From: Lelliottia wanjuensis
GTDB lineage: Bacteria; Pseudomonadota; Gammaproteobacteria; Enterobacterales; Enterobacteriaceae
Direction: 5' to 3'
DNA length: 64,000 nt
Assembly: GCF_030238365.1 (NCBI RefSeq)
Contig: NZ_JASSOT010000063.1
Coordinates: forward strand, 1-64,000
Shown here: positions 11,395 through 20,760 of the stretch, in pieces
How the letters are laid out: the number at the start of each line of letters is the position of its first letter
Numbering within the stretch: position 1 is the first letter of the stretch
Notes under the pieces: model-generated
Told to the model about the DNA's origin: nothing
Database searches by the model: none
Seen by the model: the letters and a program-made list of their open reading frames with translations, nothing else
Position numbers and translations under genes: made by a program

Positions 11395-11979
11395 GTGACG
11401 ATTAAACTGATTGTCGGCCTTGCCAACCCAGGCGCTGAATATGCGGCCACCCGCCATAACGCCGGAGCCTGGTATGTTGATCTGCTGGCCGAGCGGTTAC
11501 GTGCTCCCCTGCGTGAAGAACCCAAGTTCTATGGCTATACCTCGCGTATCAACCTGGCGGGAGCGGATGTGCGTCTGCTTGTTCCAACAACCTTCATGAA
11601 CCTGAGCGGCAAAGCCGTGGCGGCGATGGCGACGTTTTATCGCATCAATCCGGACGAAATTCTGGTCGCGCACGACGAGCTGGATTTACCCCCGGGCGTT
11701 GCCAAATTCAAACTCGGCGGCGGTCACGGCGGCCATAATGGTCTGAAAGACATTATCAGCAAGCTCGGCAATAACCCGAACTTTCACCGTTTACGCGTGG
11801 GAATCGGCCATCCGGGCGATAAAAACAAAGTTGTCGGCTTTGTGCTGGGCAAACCACCCGCTTCCGAACAGAAGCTCATCGACGACGCGGTAGACGAAGC
11901 GGCGCGCTGTACCGAGGTCTGGCTGAAAGAGGGTCTGACCAAAGCGACGAACCGTTTACACGCCTTTAAAGCGCAGTAG
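11395..11979 (+). CDS. pth: Peptidyl-tRNA hydrolase
   Basis: Cleaves peptidyl-tRNA released from stalled ribosomes to recycle tRNA. 194 residues from a GTG start ([29 protein letters not shown]), identical in length to E. coli Pth. The catalytic histidine is in TRHNAGAW, the asparagine in GLANPG and the aspartate in [11 protein letters not shown] near residue 94. [13 protein letters not shown] and the C-terminal lid helix are present. The next gene is ychF, 126 bases on, as in E. coli. Confidence 0.98.
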   Translation: MTIKLIVGLANPGAEYAATRHNAGAWYVDLLAERLRAPLREEPKFYGYTSRINLAGADVRLLVPTTFMNLSGKAVAAMATFYRINPDEILVAHDELDLPPGVAKFKLGGGHGGHNGLKDIISKLGNNPNFHRLRVGIGHPGDKNKVVGFVLGKPPASEQKLIDDAVDEAARCTEVWLKEGLTKATNRLHAFKAQ

Positions 11980-12105
11980 TCTGCGCGATACGCCATTTTT
12001 ACCGCGCGTGACGGCGGTTACGTGTATAATAGGCAAAGTTATTTACTTTTCTTCAATCGGTTAATGCTAACGGGTTGAATATCAAGATATTAAGGTGATT
12101 TAAAG

Positions 12106-13197
12106 ATGGGATTTAAATGCGGTATCGTGGGCCTGCCAAACGTGGGCAAATCCACCCTGTTTAACGCGCTCACCAAAGCGGGTATCGAAGCAGCAAACTT
12201 CCCGTTCTGTACGATTGAGCCGAACACCGGCGTCGTGCCGATGCCTGACCCGCGTCTGGATCAGCTCGCCGAAATCGTTAAACCTCAGCGCATTCTGCCA
12301 ACGACCATGGAATTCGTGGACATCGCGGGCCTGGTGAAAGGTGCATCTAAAGGTGAAGGCCTGGGCAACCAGTTCCTGACCAACATCCGTGAAACCGAAG
12401 CTATCGGCCACGTGGTGCGTTGTTTTGAAAACGACAACATCATTCACGTGAATAACAAAGTCGATCCGGCTGACGATATCGATGTTATCAACACCGAGCT
12501 GGCCCTGTCTGACCTCGACACCTGCGAACGCGCTATCCACCGCGTGCAGAAACGCGCCAAAGGCGGCGACAAAGACGCGAAAGCGGAACTGGCAGCGCTG
12601 GAAAAATGTCTGCCACAGCTGGAAAACGCCGGTATGCTGCGCGCGCTGGATCTGACCGAAGAAGATAAAGCAGCGATCAAATACCTGAGCTTCCTGACCC
12701 TGAAGCCAACCATGTACATCGCGAACGTCAACGAAGACGGTTTTGAGAACAACCCGTACCTCGACAAAGTGCGCGAAATCGCCGCTGGCGAAGGTTCTGT
12801 GGTTGTTGCTGTCTGTGCTGCCGTTGAGTCTGACATTGCCGAACTCGACGATGCCGACCGCGAAGAGTTCATGGCCGAGCTGGGCCTGGAAGAGCCGGGT
12901 CTGAACCGCGTGATCCGCGCAGGCTACGAACTGCTGAACCTGCAAACTTACTTCACCGCTGGCGTGAAAGAAGTGCGCGCGTGGACCATCCCTGTTGGCG
13001 CAACCGCTCCGCAGGCCGCCGGTAAAATCCACACCGATTTCGAAAAAGGCTTCATCCGTGCGCAGACCATCGCGTTCGAAGACTTCATCACCTACAAGGG
13101 TGAACAAGGCGCGAAAGAAGCCGGTAAGATGCGTGCGGAAGGCAAAGACTATATCGTCAAAGATGGCGACGTGATGAACTTCCTGTTCAACGTCTAA
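12106..13197 (+). CDS. ychF: Ribosome-binding ATPase YchF (OBG family)
   Basis: Universally conserved P-loop NTPase that binds the 70S ribosome and prefers ATP. 363 residues. The P-loop GLPNVGKST starts near residue 8, switch II is [16 protein letters not shown] near 68, and the G4 position reads NVNE instead of NKxD, the change that explains ATP use. A coiled-coil insertion lies at about 130-200 and a TGS domain with [15 protein letters not shown] at the C-terminus. The start follows a TTAAGGTGA ribosome binding site. Confidence 0.98.
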   Translation: MGFKCGIVGLPNVGKSTLFNALTKAGIEAANFPFCTIEPNTGVVPMPDPRLDQLAEIVKPQRILPTTMEFVDIAGLVKGASKGEGLGNQFLTNIRETEAIGHVVRCFENDNIIHVNNKVDPADDIDVINTELALSDLDTCERAIHRVQKRAKGGDKDAKAELAALEKCLPQLENAGMLRALDLTEEDKAAIKYLSFLTLKPTMYIANVNEDGFENNPYLDKVREIAAGEGSVVVAVCAAVESDIAELDDADREEFMAELGLEEPGLNRVIRAGYELLNLQTYFTAGVKEVRAWTIPVGATAPQAAGKIHTDFEKGFIRAQTIAFEDFITYKGEQGAKEAGKMRAEGKDYIVKDGDVMNFLFNV

Positions 13198-13239
13198 ATA
13201 GCTTTCTTGCTACAGGGGTTTTAACGCCCCCTGAAAACT

Positions 13240-13270
13240 AAAAATCCACGCCCCGGCGTGGATTTTTTTA
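13240..13270. terminator. Bidirectional terminator between ychF and the LuxR-type gene
   Basis: AAATCCACGCC/GGCGTGGATTT stem with A-run before and T-run after. It serves ychF rightward and the convergent gene at 13283 leftward. Confidence 0.85.
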
Positions 13271-13282
13271 TCGCTTGGTGAC

Positions 13283-13771
13283 TCACTGGCGCACGATGTT
13301 CTGGTACAAATCTATTCGGTTCCCGACCTGCATTTTGTTCATCAGGCGCAAACGGCTGGCATAGACTGACTTGATATCCACGCCCAAACGCTCGCCGATT
13401 TCGCGGGTATCCAGCCCTTCCTGAAGACACGAAAGCACATAGCCTTCATTTTTGGACAGTTTCACTTTCAGGCGATAGTTTAAGTGCGAATGGTTCGTCG
13501 AAAGACATAACAGCACTTCGTTGATATCGCTTTTGCGATCGATAAACACCACATTATCCAGATGACACAACGCGTAATAATCAAAATCGCTGCAGATAAA
13601 AGCAAAAATCTTTTTATTATGCGCGGCATATTGCTCCACCTGCATGCGGCCCGTTGATTTAACATCAACAATAACACAAGAACCGCTCAGCAATTTCGAC
13701 GGCATTAAGGTATTTAATGCGAGAGTGAAAAAACAATCATTTGAAATGACAACCTGCGACAAACTCATCAT
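13283..13771 (-). CDS. LuxR-type helix-turn-helix regulator
   Basis: A 162-residue protein with a C-terminal LuxR/GerE DNA-binding domain (LSKNEGYVLSCLQEGLDTREIGERLGVDIKSVYASRLRLMNKM) at about residues 105-155. The N-terminal half has no recognisable receiver aspartate and resembles the degenerate receiver-like parts of FimZ-like or CsgD-like regulators. The ATG at 13771 is chosen because TGAGGG lies 6 bases before it; a GTG 15 bases upstream keeps the frame. It is divergent from a c-di-GMP phosphodiesterase and close to a fimbrial operon, so control of adhesion or motility is a fair guess, not shown. Confidence 0.75.
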   Translation of the reverse strand: MMSLSQVVISNDCFFTLALNTLMPSKLLSGSCVIVDVKSTGRMQVEQYAAHNKKIFAFICSDFDYYALCHLDNVVFIDRKSDINEVLLCLSTNHSHLNYRLKVKLSKNEGYVLSCLQEGLDTREIGERLGVDIKSVYASRLRLMNKMQVGNRIDLYQNIVRQ

Positions 13772-13966
13772 AGCGCCCTCACCCACAGTAGGATGCTATT
13801 TTTGCATAAATATAATTACGCTAATATCAGCAAAAGAGGATTATTATGTCGGTACTTTCTTACACGCGTAGCCCGCATCTGAAATTCACATCAATACGCA
13901 CAGTGTTTATTTAATATTAAGGGGAAATCGCTTATAACGCTAATCCAAATATAAATTGAGTTACCC
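13772..13966. promoter_or_regulatory. Divergent promoter region, LuxR-type gene / EAL gene
   Basis: An AT-rich 195-base gap between two divergent starts. Promoters for both must lie here; I cannot assign boxes firmly. Confidence 0.4.
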
Positions 13967-14797
13967 ATGCTTCTTCGCAATCGACTATCCCTGATGTTTA
14001 TGGCCTTTGCCAGCATGACGTCTTCCGGCGACGTTTTACCGATGATGCTGCGCAAGGCGTTAGCCAGAAACGAGCTCACGCCTTATGTCCAGCCGATCTA
14101 CAACGCACAAAGTGGCAAACTAGTCGGCGGCGAAGTGCTGATGCGATGGCATCATCCCCACCTGGGGAATATCTCACCTGAGCGTTTTATTCCTTTAGCT
14201 GAGCGACATGGTCTGATTACGCGTATTACCCAGTACGCTTTTCAGCGCGTGGCAGAAGAAATTATTGCGAATAATAGTATTAACTTTCACGACATGACGC
14301 TGTTTTTTAACGTCTCCGCCGCGGACTTTAAGAATAATGAGATCCTGAGAGAGTGCCGCGCCTTTATACAGAAAACTCAACATACTGATTTACATATTGG
14401 GCTGGAAATTACAGAACGAGAACCTGTCCATAATACCTCTATGGCTCAGGGTATCTGTGAGCAACTTGAAGCCCTCGGCGTGACGATTTCGATAGATGAT
14501 TTTGGCACCGGGCATTCAAATTATCATTATCTGATGCAGTTCCGTCCACGCTATATCAAGATCGATAAACTCTTTACCGCTGATATCGATACCGATGAGA
14601 CCAAAGAAATTATCGTGCGCAACATTATCACCCTCGCGCGCGATATGCACTGCATGACCATTGCGGAAGGTGTGGAAACGGCGGCACAGAAGGAAAAACT
14701 GATCGCAATGGGTGTCACCCACCTCCAGGGATATTACTTCTCGAAGCCAGTTCCGATGGCGACCTTTTTCACCCTCGCTGCACAGTCCCCACAATAA
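13967..14797 (+). CDS. EAL-domain c-di-GMP phosphodiesterase
   Basis: A 276-residue protein that is nearly all EAL domain (about residues 30-270), so a cytosolic stand-alone enzyme. The signature reads GGEVLMRW with the catalytic Glu56 kept (EVL instead of EAL). The other metal and catalytic positions are present: FFNVSA, LEITERE, SIDDFGTGHSNY, KIDKLF, AEGVET and LQGYYFSKP. It should hydrolyse c-di-GMP to pGpG. Stand-alone EAL proteins next to chaperone-usher operons (for example MrkJ beside mrk in Klebsiella) tune fimbrial expression; such a role here is inferred from position. Confidence 0.88.
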   Translation: MLLRNRLSLMFMAFASMTSSGDVLPMMLRKALARNELTPYVQPIYNAQSGKLVGGEVLMRWHHPHLGNISPERFIPLAERHGLITRITQYAFQRVAEEIIANNSINFHDMTLFFNVSAADFKNNEILRECRAFIQKTQHTDLHIGLEITEREPVHNTSMAQGICEQLEALGVTISIDDFGTGHSNYHYLMQFRPRYIKIDKLFTADIDTDETKEIIVRNIITLARDMHCMTIAEGVETAAQKEKLIAMGVTHLQGYYFSKPVPMATFFTLAAQSPQ

Positions 14798-14826
14798 AAA
14801 AGGCGTCCCCTCGCGGGTAACGCCTC
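14795..14826 (-). terminator. Terminator of the fimbrial operon
   Basis: Stem AGGCG (14801-14805) / CGCCT (14821-14825) with inner CCC/GGG pairs. Read leftward it is followed by a T-run (complement of A's at 14795-14800). It lies 25 bases past the adhesin stop codon and overlaps the end of the convergent EAL gene. Confidence 0.7.
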
Positions 14827-14850
14827 TGTTCCTGAATTTAGAGCGATCGG

Positions 14851-16026
14851 TCACCAGTTCAAATCAATCACCACTGCCGCTGTCGCCAGTCCCGGATCTG
14901 CGCTGGCTCGCGGGCACAACACCCACACCAGCGGATCCGACCAGGACGTCTCCGTGGTAATGGTGCGTAAAGGGGTTTTCGAACCGTCCATCGCCACCGA
15001 TGAACTCTTATCCGTGCAACCGGCATCGGCCGTCGCCGTGGTGCCGCGGAAGCCGCGCACATCGCCGTTAATTGCGCCGTTAGCCGACATCAGCGGCACG
15101 CTGGTTTTGTCTCCCGCCTGAGATTTTGGCGTCACAGACCACGAGACCGGGAGTGAGGTTCCCGTCGGGTTGACGCAGGAAACATCTAACTGCGAGCTCA
15201 CGGGAATGCCGCCTGGTTTCCCGACATCCGATGGGGTCACATCCCCGAAGGAGATCGAGGAAGGGGTACTCACGTTGCAGCTCACGCCGGTCCAGGTGAG
15301 TGAAAAGGTGCGCTGCTCAAAGGTTGAGGTCGTGGCGTTCCAGCGGTATCCGCGCGATGCCTGGGCGTAGACGGTTTTGGTCGACATTTTCGCCGCGCCC
15401 GGTTTTACGTACACCCCATACCCAATCGCCGCCTGGGTGCCGCCGCCGGTGTTCATTTCCACGACGCCGGTTGAGACCGTATAGGTGGTGCCCACGCCCA
15501 GACAGTCGGTGCGGGTGCTCAAATTTCCGCTCCCGGTGCCAAATTTATCCCATGACGCCGAGGAGGTAGTGTTCAGGCCAGGGTTACTGTTCGGTGTAAA
15601 GGTCCCGCCGTTGGTGCTCGGATTCATCGACCCCGGCGTGACCACCATCGGGCCTGACATCGTGCCGAACGGGATCACCAGGATCCCGGCAGCAATTTCA
15701 TATCCCCGGTAGCCGTCGTACGTCGCCATCGGATACATGTTGATGCACTCGCCGGTGGAGAGCGGTGCTGCAGAAACCAGAATCGTGCCGACCTGCCCGT
15801 AGCCCAGGAACGGCACCAGGTTGGTCGAATAATACCAGCCGGGCTTGTTGCCGGGCACGATGCCCCCGGTGGTCCATTGCAGGGTGGTATTCATCACATC
15901 ACTGATCACCTGATAGCCGGAGCGAAGCTCCAGCGCGGAACAGTTCGCCGCACTGAGCAGCACTGCTGCGCCCAAAAGGGTTGTTGCCCGGCGTTTCCAC
16001 GGGCCGTTCGAACGAAGATGGGTCAT
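14851..16026 (-). CDS. Fimbrial tip adhesin
   Basis: A 391-residue secreted protein, last in the operon, with a signal peptide (about 1-31, ending NCSA-LELRSG). It is about twice the size of the pilin subunits. The N-terminal half (about 32-240) would be the receptor-binding lectin domain and is rich in Gly, Thr and Tyr. The C-terminal half (about 245-391) is a pilin domain with a conserved disulfide and a hydrophobic end (AAVVIDLNW). Two-domain adhesins of this size at the end of chaperone-usher operons cap the fibre. The receptor cannot be predicted. Confidence 0.85.
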   Translation of the reverse strand: MTHLRSNGPWKRRATTLLGAAVLLSAANCSALELRSGYQVISDVMNTTLQWTTGGIVPGNKPGWYYSTNLVPFLGYGQVGTILVSAAPLSTGECINMYPMATYDGYRGYEIAAGILVIPFGTMSGPMVVTPGSMNPSTNGGTFTPNSNPGLNTTSSASWDKFGTGSGNLSTRTDCLGVGTTYTVSTGVVEMNTGGGTQAAIGYGVYVKPGAAKMSTKTVYAQASRGYRWNATTSTFEQRTFSLTWTGVSCNVSTPSSISFGDVTPSDVGKPGGIPVSSQLDVSCVNPTGTSLPVSWSVTPKSQAGDKTSVPLMSANGAINGDVRGFRGTTATADAGCTDKSSSVAMDGSKTPLRTITTETSWSDPLVWVLCPRASADPGLATAAVVIDLNW

Positions 16027-16075
16027 TTTTTACTCCTTGTGCGCCACGACTGCACGGTGGCGCATGTCATATTAG

Positions 16076-18658
16076 TTAGCGGCAGTCGCCGTTCATCTGA
16101 ATCACCGGCATCTGCGCGGTCGGCGCAAGGCCTTGCAGGTTGTAGCTCACGCGGCACTGCTTATCCCGGCCTTTGCCCCAGGTCACCGCCAGCTCACCTT
16201 TTTGCGGCAAACCGGTCAGGTAGATCTGTCCGTTATCGCCCACAATGCCGGTGTTCTCCTCCCCGGCGGCGCTTTGCGCCAGCACGGCGGTGGCGCCAAA
16301 CGGCACCACGCCCGCCCCGCCGTCTCGCATCAGCGTCATCAGCACCTGATAGCCAATGCGGGTGGCGAATTCGGCTTTCACCACCGCGCCGTTGGTCGGA
16401 TAAACCGTCTGCTGGTTTTGCGGCAAATCGACGTTATCCGGCAGCGTGCTCGGGTCGAGGCCGATGCTGTTGCGGCTGTAGTCCGAGAGATACGGCACCA
16501 CGGCGTAGCCGCGCGAGTCCGTTTTTCCGCCATTATTCGACAGGCTGACACCTTCCGCGCCCGGGGCGCTGATCAGCGCGACCGAGCTGCCCAGAGGTCG
16601 TGACAACGTCACACCCTGCGAGTGGACGACCGCGCCGCCGCTCATATTGAGGTTCATCGAACGCATGTCAGACGAATAGCCGTACCCGGCGGAAATGTTG
16701 CCCTTGCTGCCCTGATAGCCCAAATTGAGATTGCTGTTGCTGACCTGATCCTGGTTACCCCACCCCTGCATCACGCTATAGGAGAACGCACCGTCGGCGT
16801 TGCTCCCGGCGATCCCGGCCTGATTCTGCGTCCGGCCCTGGTTATCGTGCGTGAACTGGCTGCTGGCCCAGGTGTTTTGCAGCGCAGGCGAGTAGGTAAA
16901 CAGGCTGAACGGAACCGTCATGTTGAACGACAGCTGACGGTTTTCCGGCCAGTCCCCGTTGCCTTTCATGCGGTCAACGGTGTAATACAGACCGTAGCTG
17001 ACGCCGCGATAGCTGCCGTTATACCCTGCCGCCAGGCTGGTGAGGGTTTTCGTCGAGCCGTAGTAATCGTCGCGGTTCGCCCGCAGGCTGACCGAGCCCC
17101 AGTCGCCGAGTTGCTGCGTCACCTGGGTCTGGAAGCTGCTGCGACGGCGGCTCAGCAGCCACGGCGATACGTCCTCCCGCTGCGCATACCCGACGCTGTT
17201 GTACTCCGCGAAACTGTAGTAGTTGCGAGTGGAATAACGCAGGGCCGTCAGATCCACCGAGGTGCCGGTGGAGAGCATGCTTTTTGAATAGCGCACGCGC
17301 CACGAGGCCCCGCCCTGACGATCCTTGTCGTCAAACTGAGTACTCGAAAAGGTGCCGTCAGCCGACATCGCTCCCCAGTCACCGAGCGACACCCCGCTCC
17401 CCATGCTCAGCGCACTGTACTTCTGCGACGTCAGCAGGCCGCCGTAGAGGGTGAGATTTTTCGGCAAACCGTAGATCAGCGTGGCGAGCACAAAGTCGGA
17501 CTGGCGCGATCCCTGCGTCGTGCCGCCGTCATACCGTCCGGCAGTGAGCTCATATTTCACTGCTCCCGGGCGGAGCATCACCGGCAGCGACGAATAGGGC
17601 ACTACGAAGGTATGGACGCTGCCGTCCGCTTCTGTGACCGCCACATCCAGGTCGCCGGACATCCCCGCCTGATACAGATCTTTGATTTCAAACGGACCGG
17701 GCGCGACGTACGTCTCGTACACCACGTACCCGTTCTGGCGCACGGTCACGCGCGCGTTGCTGTTCGCCACGCCGTTAATCTGCGGCGCAAAGCCCCGCAG
17801 ACGCGCGGGCATCATCTGTTCGGCGGAACGCAGCTGCACCCCGCGAAACGGCACGCCATCCAGCACGTCGCCGCCGGTGCTGGCTTCGCCCATCAGCAGG
17901 CGCGAACGCCAGTCGCGCACATCCCGCGCCAGATAAGTACTGGAAAAACGGGTGCTGTGACTGCTGTTGCCGTCGTCAGCATTCGTTTGGCTGTGCGTGA
18001 GCGTACTGCGCAGACGCCATGCGCCGACGTTCGCGCCGGTCTGTACGTTAGCAAAGACGTTGTTGGTCGCGCGCGAATCGCCGTTCGCCGTCTGCTCGTT
18101 GCGCCCGGCGCTGAGGTTGTAGTTAAACAGCATCGCCGGGATCCCGTCGTCCCACAGGGCCGGGTCGCTCTGGCTGTCCCTGCCCGGCTGCATCGCCACC
18201 TGCGGGATGCTGACATCCAGGCGCAGGCGCGAGAGATCAAATTTCACCGTAGATTGCGGGATCAGCGCACTCAGGTCGGCCACTGGCTGGTCTTTAGGGA
18301 GATCTTTCAGGGCAGGCAACTGGTCGACGTTGACGCCCAGGGTTTTCAGCAACGCCGGCGTCAGCTGCGGCACGACATTGCCCTGCGTATTTTTTTTAAA
18401 TTGCAGCTCGCGGGATTCGGCTTCGCGCTGGTTGACGAAAATCGTGACCAGATAATCGCCTTCCGCCACGCCGCCCGCGTGCGAAAACGCCGAGAGATCG
18501 ACGTCGGAGGTGCCGGTTCCCAGCGAGAGCAGCTCGGGATCAAAGTAATCTTCTGCCCACGCGCTCTGGCAGCTCATCAGCACGAACAGCGCCAGTGAAT
18601 GGCGCGGAAAAGTGTGCGTGCCGTTTATCCTGAAACAGGAGGTTAATGTCTTACTCAA
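16076..18658 (-). CDS. Fimbrial outer-membrane usher (FimD/PapC family)
   Basis: An 860-residue outer-membrane pore that recruits chaperone-subunit complexes and polymerises the fibre. Signal peptide about 1-35 (ends QSAWA-EDYF). The N-terminal periplasmic domain starts EDYFDPELLS. The 24-strand barrel includes the usher signature VYETYVAPGPFEIKDLYQAG near 325 and a plug domain, then two C-terminal domains ending PVIQMNGDCR with paired cysteines. It starts 17 bases after the third chaperone gene. It is the only usher in the operon. Confidence 0.95.
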   Translation of the reverse strand: MSKTLTSCFRINGTHTFPRHSLALFVLMSCQSAWAEDYFDPELLSLGTGTSDVDLSAFSHAGGVAEGDYLVTIFVNQREAESRELQFKKNTQGNVVPQLTPALLKTLGVNVDQLPALKDLPKDQPVADLSALIPQSTVKFDLSRLRLDVSIPQVAMQPGRDSQSDPALWDDGIPAMLFNYNLSAGRNEQTANGDSRATNNVFANVQTGANVGAWRLRSTLTHSQTNADDGNSSHSTRFSSTYLARDVRDWRSRLLMGEASTGGDVLDGVPFRGVQLRSAEQMMPARLRGFAPQINGVANSNARVTVRQNGYVVYETYVAPGPFEIKDLYQAGMSGDLDVAVTEADGSVHTFVVPYSSLPVMLRPGAVKYELTAGRYDGGTTQGSRQSDFVLATLIYGLPKNLTLYGGLLTSQKYSALSMGSGVSLGDWGAMSADGTFSSTQFDDKDRQGGASWRVRYSKSMLSTGTSVDLTALRYSTRNYYSFAEYNSVGYAQREDVSPWLLSRRRSSFQTQVTQQLGDWGSVSLRANRDDYYGSTKTLTSLAAGYNGSYRGVSYGLYYTVDRMKGNGDWPENRQLSFNMTVPFSLFTYSPALQNTWASSQFTHDNQGRTQNQAGIAGSNADGAFSYSVMQGWGNQDQVSNSNLNLGYQGSKGNISAGYGYSSDMRSMNLNMSGGAVVHSQGVTLSRPLGSSVALISAPGAEGVSLSNNGGKTDSRGYAVVPYLSDYSRNSIGLDPSTLPDNVDLPQNQQTVYPTNGAVVKAEFATRIGYQVLMTLMRDGGAGVVPFGATAVLAQSAAGEENTGIVGDNGQIYLTGLPQKGELAVTWGKGRDKQCRVSYNLQGLAPTAQMPVIQMNGDCR

Positions 18659-18675
18659 AATCGTTCCCTGCTGTG

Positions 18676-19428
18676 TTATGAATTATTCTCTGTCTGGCGC
18701 TGCACTGCGGTTTGCTGGCTGTCTTCGTCCAGCACTTGCCACGTCACTTCTCCGCGCATGCCCGCTGATACGGGGTAACGCTGCTGCCCTTTCGGCGGTA
18801 CCAGCCTGCGTAACGCTTCGGCCTCCAGCGGTTTCCCACCCACCGTCACCTGGCTGAAGTTGATGTAAAACGGCGTCGGGTTATCGACCACCAGCGCATC
18901 GTTTTGCAGGCTGAAGCGCAGCTGTTTCGCGGCACCTTTCACGCCCTCGTCGGGCAAACCCGCAGGCCGGTAAAACATCTTCATGTTGTTGACCACCGCG
19001 AGCACCAGCTGGCCGCCGGTCTGGCTGGCTTTTTCCGGCATCGCGGGGATGCCTTTCACCGAAAGATAAAAGACCGATTCCCTGTCCTGCGGCAGCGTCA
19101 TGCCTGTCAGTCGAATGCGCAGGGTGAGCTGCTCGCCGGGGTCAAGGCGCTTGAGCGGCGGCGTGACCATCAGCGGAATGGCGTCGCCAGGCCCTTTGCT
19201 GTCACTTTCAGCGGCCGGTAATCCGGTGGTGAAATCCATCGGGCGGATCCACGACTGCATCAGATATGCGCGCCCGGTGTTGTTGGTCATCGACCAGGTG
19301 ATGCCCTTCTTTTCCGCCGCGGGATAGACAATCCGAAACTGGTTGAGCGAAAACCCGGACGCAGTCTCCTGGGAGGCAAAACAGGGCAGCGCGCCCGTCA
19401 GCGCGGCCAGCAGCAAAATGCGTTTCAT
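18676..19428 (-). CDS. Periplasmic fimbrial chaperone (third in operon)
   Basis: A 250-residue PapD-like chaperone with a signal peptide (1-18, ending CFA). Two immunoglobulin-like domains: the chaperone signature QDRESVFYLSVKGIPAMPEK near residue 114 and NNMKMFYRPAGLP near 147. Basic residues for binding subunit C-termini are present. It overlaps the preceding chaperone gene by 4 bases (ATGA). A neighbour of the usher and adhesin, it may be dedicated to the adhesin. Confidence 0.92.
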   Translation of the reverse strand: MKRILLLAALTGALPCFASQETASGFSLNQFRIVYPAAEKKGITWSMTNNTGRAYLMQSWIRPMDFTTGLPAAESDSKGPGDAIPLMVTPPLKRLDPGEQLTLRIRLTGMTLPQDRESVFYLSVKGIPAMPEKASQTGGQLVLAVVNNMKMFYRPAGLPDEGVKGAAKQLRFSLQNDALVVDNPTPFYINFSQVTVGGKPLEAEALRRLVPPKGQQRYPVSAGMRGEVTWQVLDEDSQQTAVQRQTENNS

Positions 19429-20168
19429 GTTGCCCCTCCACTTTTCACAGCGGCGTTGAACAGCGGGCTGTTGCCGCCATAGTCATTAATCAGCGTCCAT
19501 TGCGCCCGGCGGACGTTTCCCGCCGCAGGAAGGCTGATATGTGAAAATGGTGCGATCATGATCCCGCGGCTCACGTCCACGTCGGCCTCATCAAAGGCCA
19601 GGCGCGAGAACGTCAGGTAATAGGGCGTCGGGTTGTTCACCTGCACGGTTGCCCCCTTATGCTGAAAACCTAACCGCCCCGCCGCCTCTTCCTGCGCTAT
19701 CGCCAGCCCTACCGGGCGGTAAAACAGCTTGATGGTGTTCTGAATGCCCACGGAAACCCGCGCCGCCAGCGCAGTGTCGTCGCTCGCTTTGGGCTGGCTC
19801 ATCGACGGCACGGCAATCGCGGTGAAATAAAAGACCGACTCACGATCGTCCGGCAGCGCGGCATCGCCTTTGCGCAAAATCCGCACCGCGTTTTTGCTGT
19901 GCCCTTCCAGGCGGAACAGCGGCGGCGTGGTGAGAAATGGCGCGGGCTCACGTCCATTCGGGCTGGCGACGACCGCCGATTGCACCAGGTACGGCAAGTT
20001 CCCGTGGTTTTGCAGGCTCACCGTCTGGGCGTTATCCGTGGACTGAAAAATGACGCGCGTCCGGCTGATGCTGATCCCGCCGTTCTCCGCGTTTGCGCCC
20101 TGGGTCAGGGCCACCAGCAGTGCGGCCACCAGCAGCATCCGGCGCACAATCAAAGAAACAAGATTCAT
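19425..20168 (-). CDS. Periplasmic fimbrial chaperone (second in operon)
   Basis: A 247-residue PapD-family chaperone. Start MNLVSLIVRRMLLVAALLVALTQG is chosen because AAGGAG lies 7 bases before it; the frame continues 10 codons upstream into the previous gene. Signal peptide about 1-27. Motifs: DDRESVFYFTAIAVPSMSQ and NTIKLFYRPVGLA. It follows a minor pilin gene after 10 bases and overlaps the next chaperone gene. Confidence 0.92.
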   Translation of the reverse strand: MNLVSLIVRRMLLVAALLVALTQGANAENGGISISRTRVIFQSTDNAQTVSLQNHGNLPYLVQSAVVASPNGREPAPFLTTPPLFRLEGHSKNAVRILRKGDAALPDDRESVFYFTAIAVPSMSQPKASDDTALAARVSVGIQNTIKLFYRPVGLAIAQEEAAGRLGFQHKGATVQVNNPTPYYLTFSRLAFDEADVDVSRGIMIAPFSHISLPAAGNVRRAQWTLINDYGGNSPLFNAAVKSGGAT

Positions 20169-20178
20169 GGAGAGCTCC

Positions 20179-20739
20179 TTACTGATACGCGAAATCAAAG
20201 GTAATGCTGGCGTTCAGCAGCCCGGATTTTGTGGCGGCATTGGTACACTGATTCCCGCAGGAGAGCGCCACTTTGAGCGGAATGGTGCGGGTGCCGCCGT
20301 TAAAGCTCGCGGCGTCTGCGGGGGCAGGAATGAATGTATTGTTCGCCACCACCACGCCCGCCGCCGTCACCAGACGCACGCCGTAATTCACCGCCTGAGA
20401 GGTGGCCTGGCGGAACAGGAAATCACCGGAGGCGGAATTACCCGCGCCGGTCACGGTGATGCCGGGGCGCTGGACCGCACCGATAAACCCGGCGCATTGC
20501 GTCAGGGTGATCTCAAGCGCAAGCGGATCGGCCAGACTTAGGCCCTGGCGAATGTCAGAGGAGAGCACGGCGCCGAAATCGAGCGTCGCCGGGGCGGAAA
20601 CCTGGCAGGTCGGTGCCTGAAAGGTGGCGCTGAACTGCACATCCGCCGCCGTCGCGCTGGCCGCCATCCCCATCAGCCACAGGCAAAGGGATCTCCTCAG
20701 GGCAATAAAATGCCCTGATAAAATGTTCAAATTTTTCAT
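20179..20739 (-). CDS. Minor fimbrial subunit
   Basis: A 186-residue pilin-family protein with a signal peptide ending ASATA-ADVQF. A cysteine pair (PTCQVS and LTQCAG) is typical of pilins. The C-terminus has the alternating hydrophobic donor-strand pattern LLNASITFDFAYQ with penultimate aromatic. An N-terminal extension available for donor-strand exchange is present (DVQFSATF). It carries two extra cysteines (ALSCGNQCTN). Probably an adaptor or minor component. Confidence 0.88.
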   Translation of the reverse strand: MKNLNILSGHFIALRRSLCLWLMGMAASATAADVQFSATFQAPTCQVSAPATLDFGAVLSSDIRQGLSLADPLALEITLTQCAGFIGAVQRPGITVTGAGNSASGDFLFRQATSQAVNYGVRLVTAAGVVVANNTFIPAPADAASFNGGTRTIPLKVALSCGNQCTNAATKSGLLNASITFDFAYQ

Positions 20740-20760
20740 CGGGTTTGTCGGTTGAAAGCG

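Noticed and set aside
12100-13107. 335-codon open frame antisense to ychF
   Set aside because: Shadow frame; YchF is certain on the plus strand.
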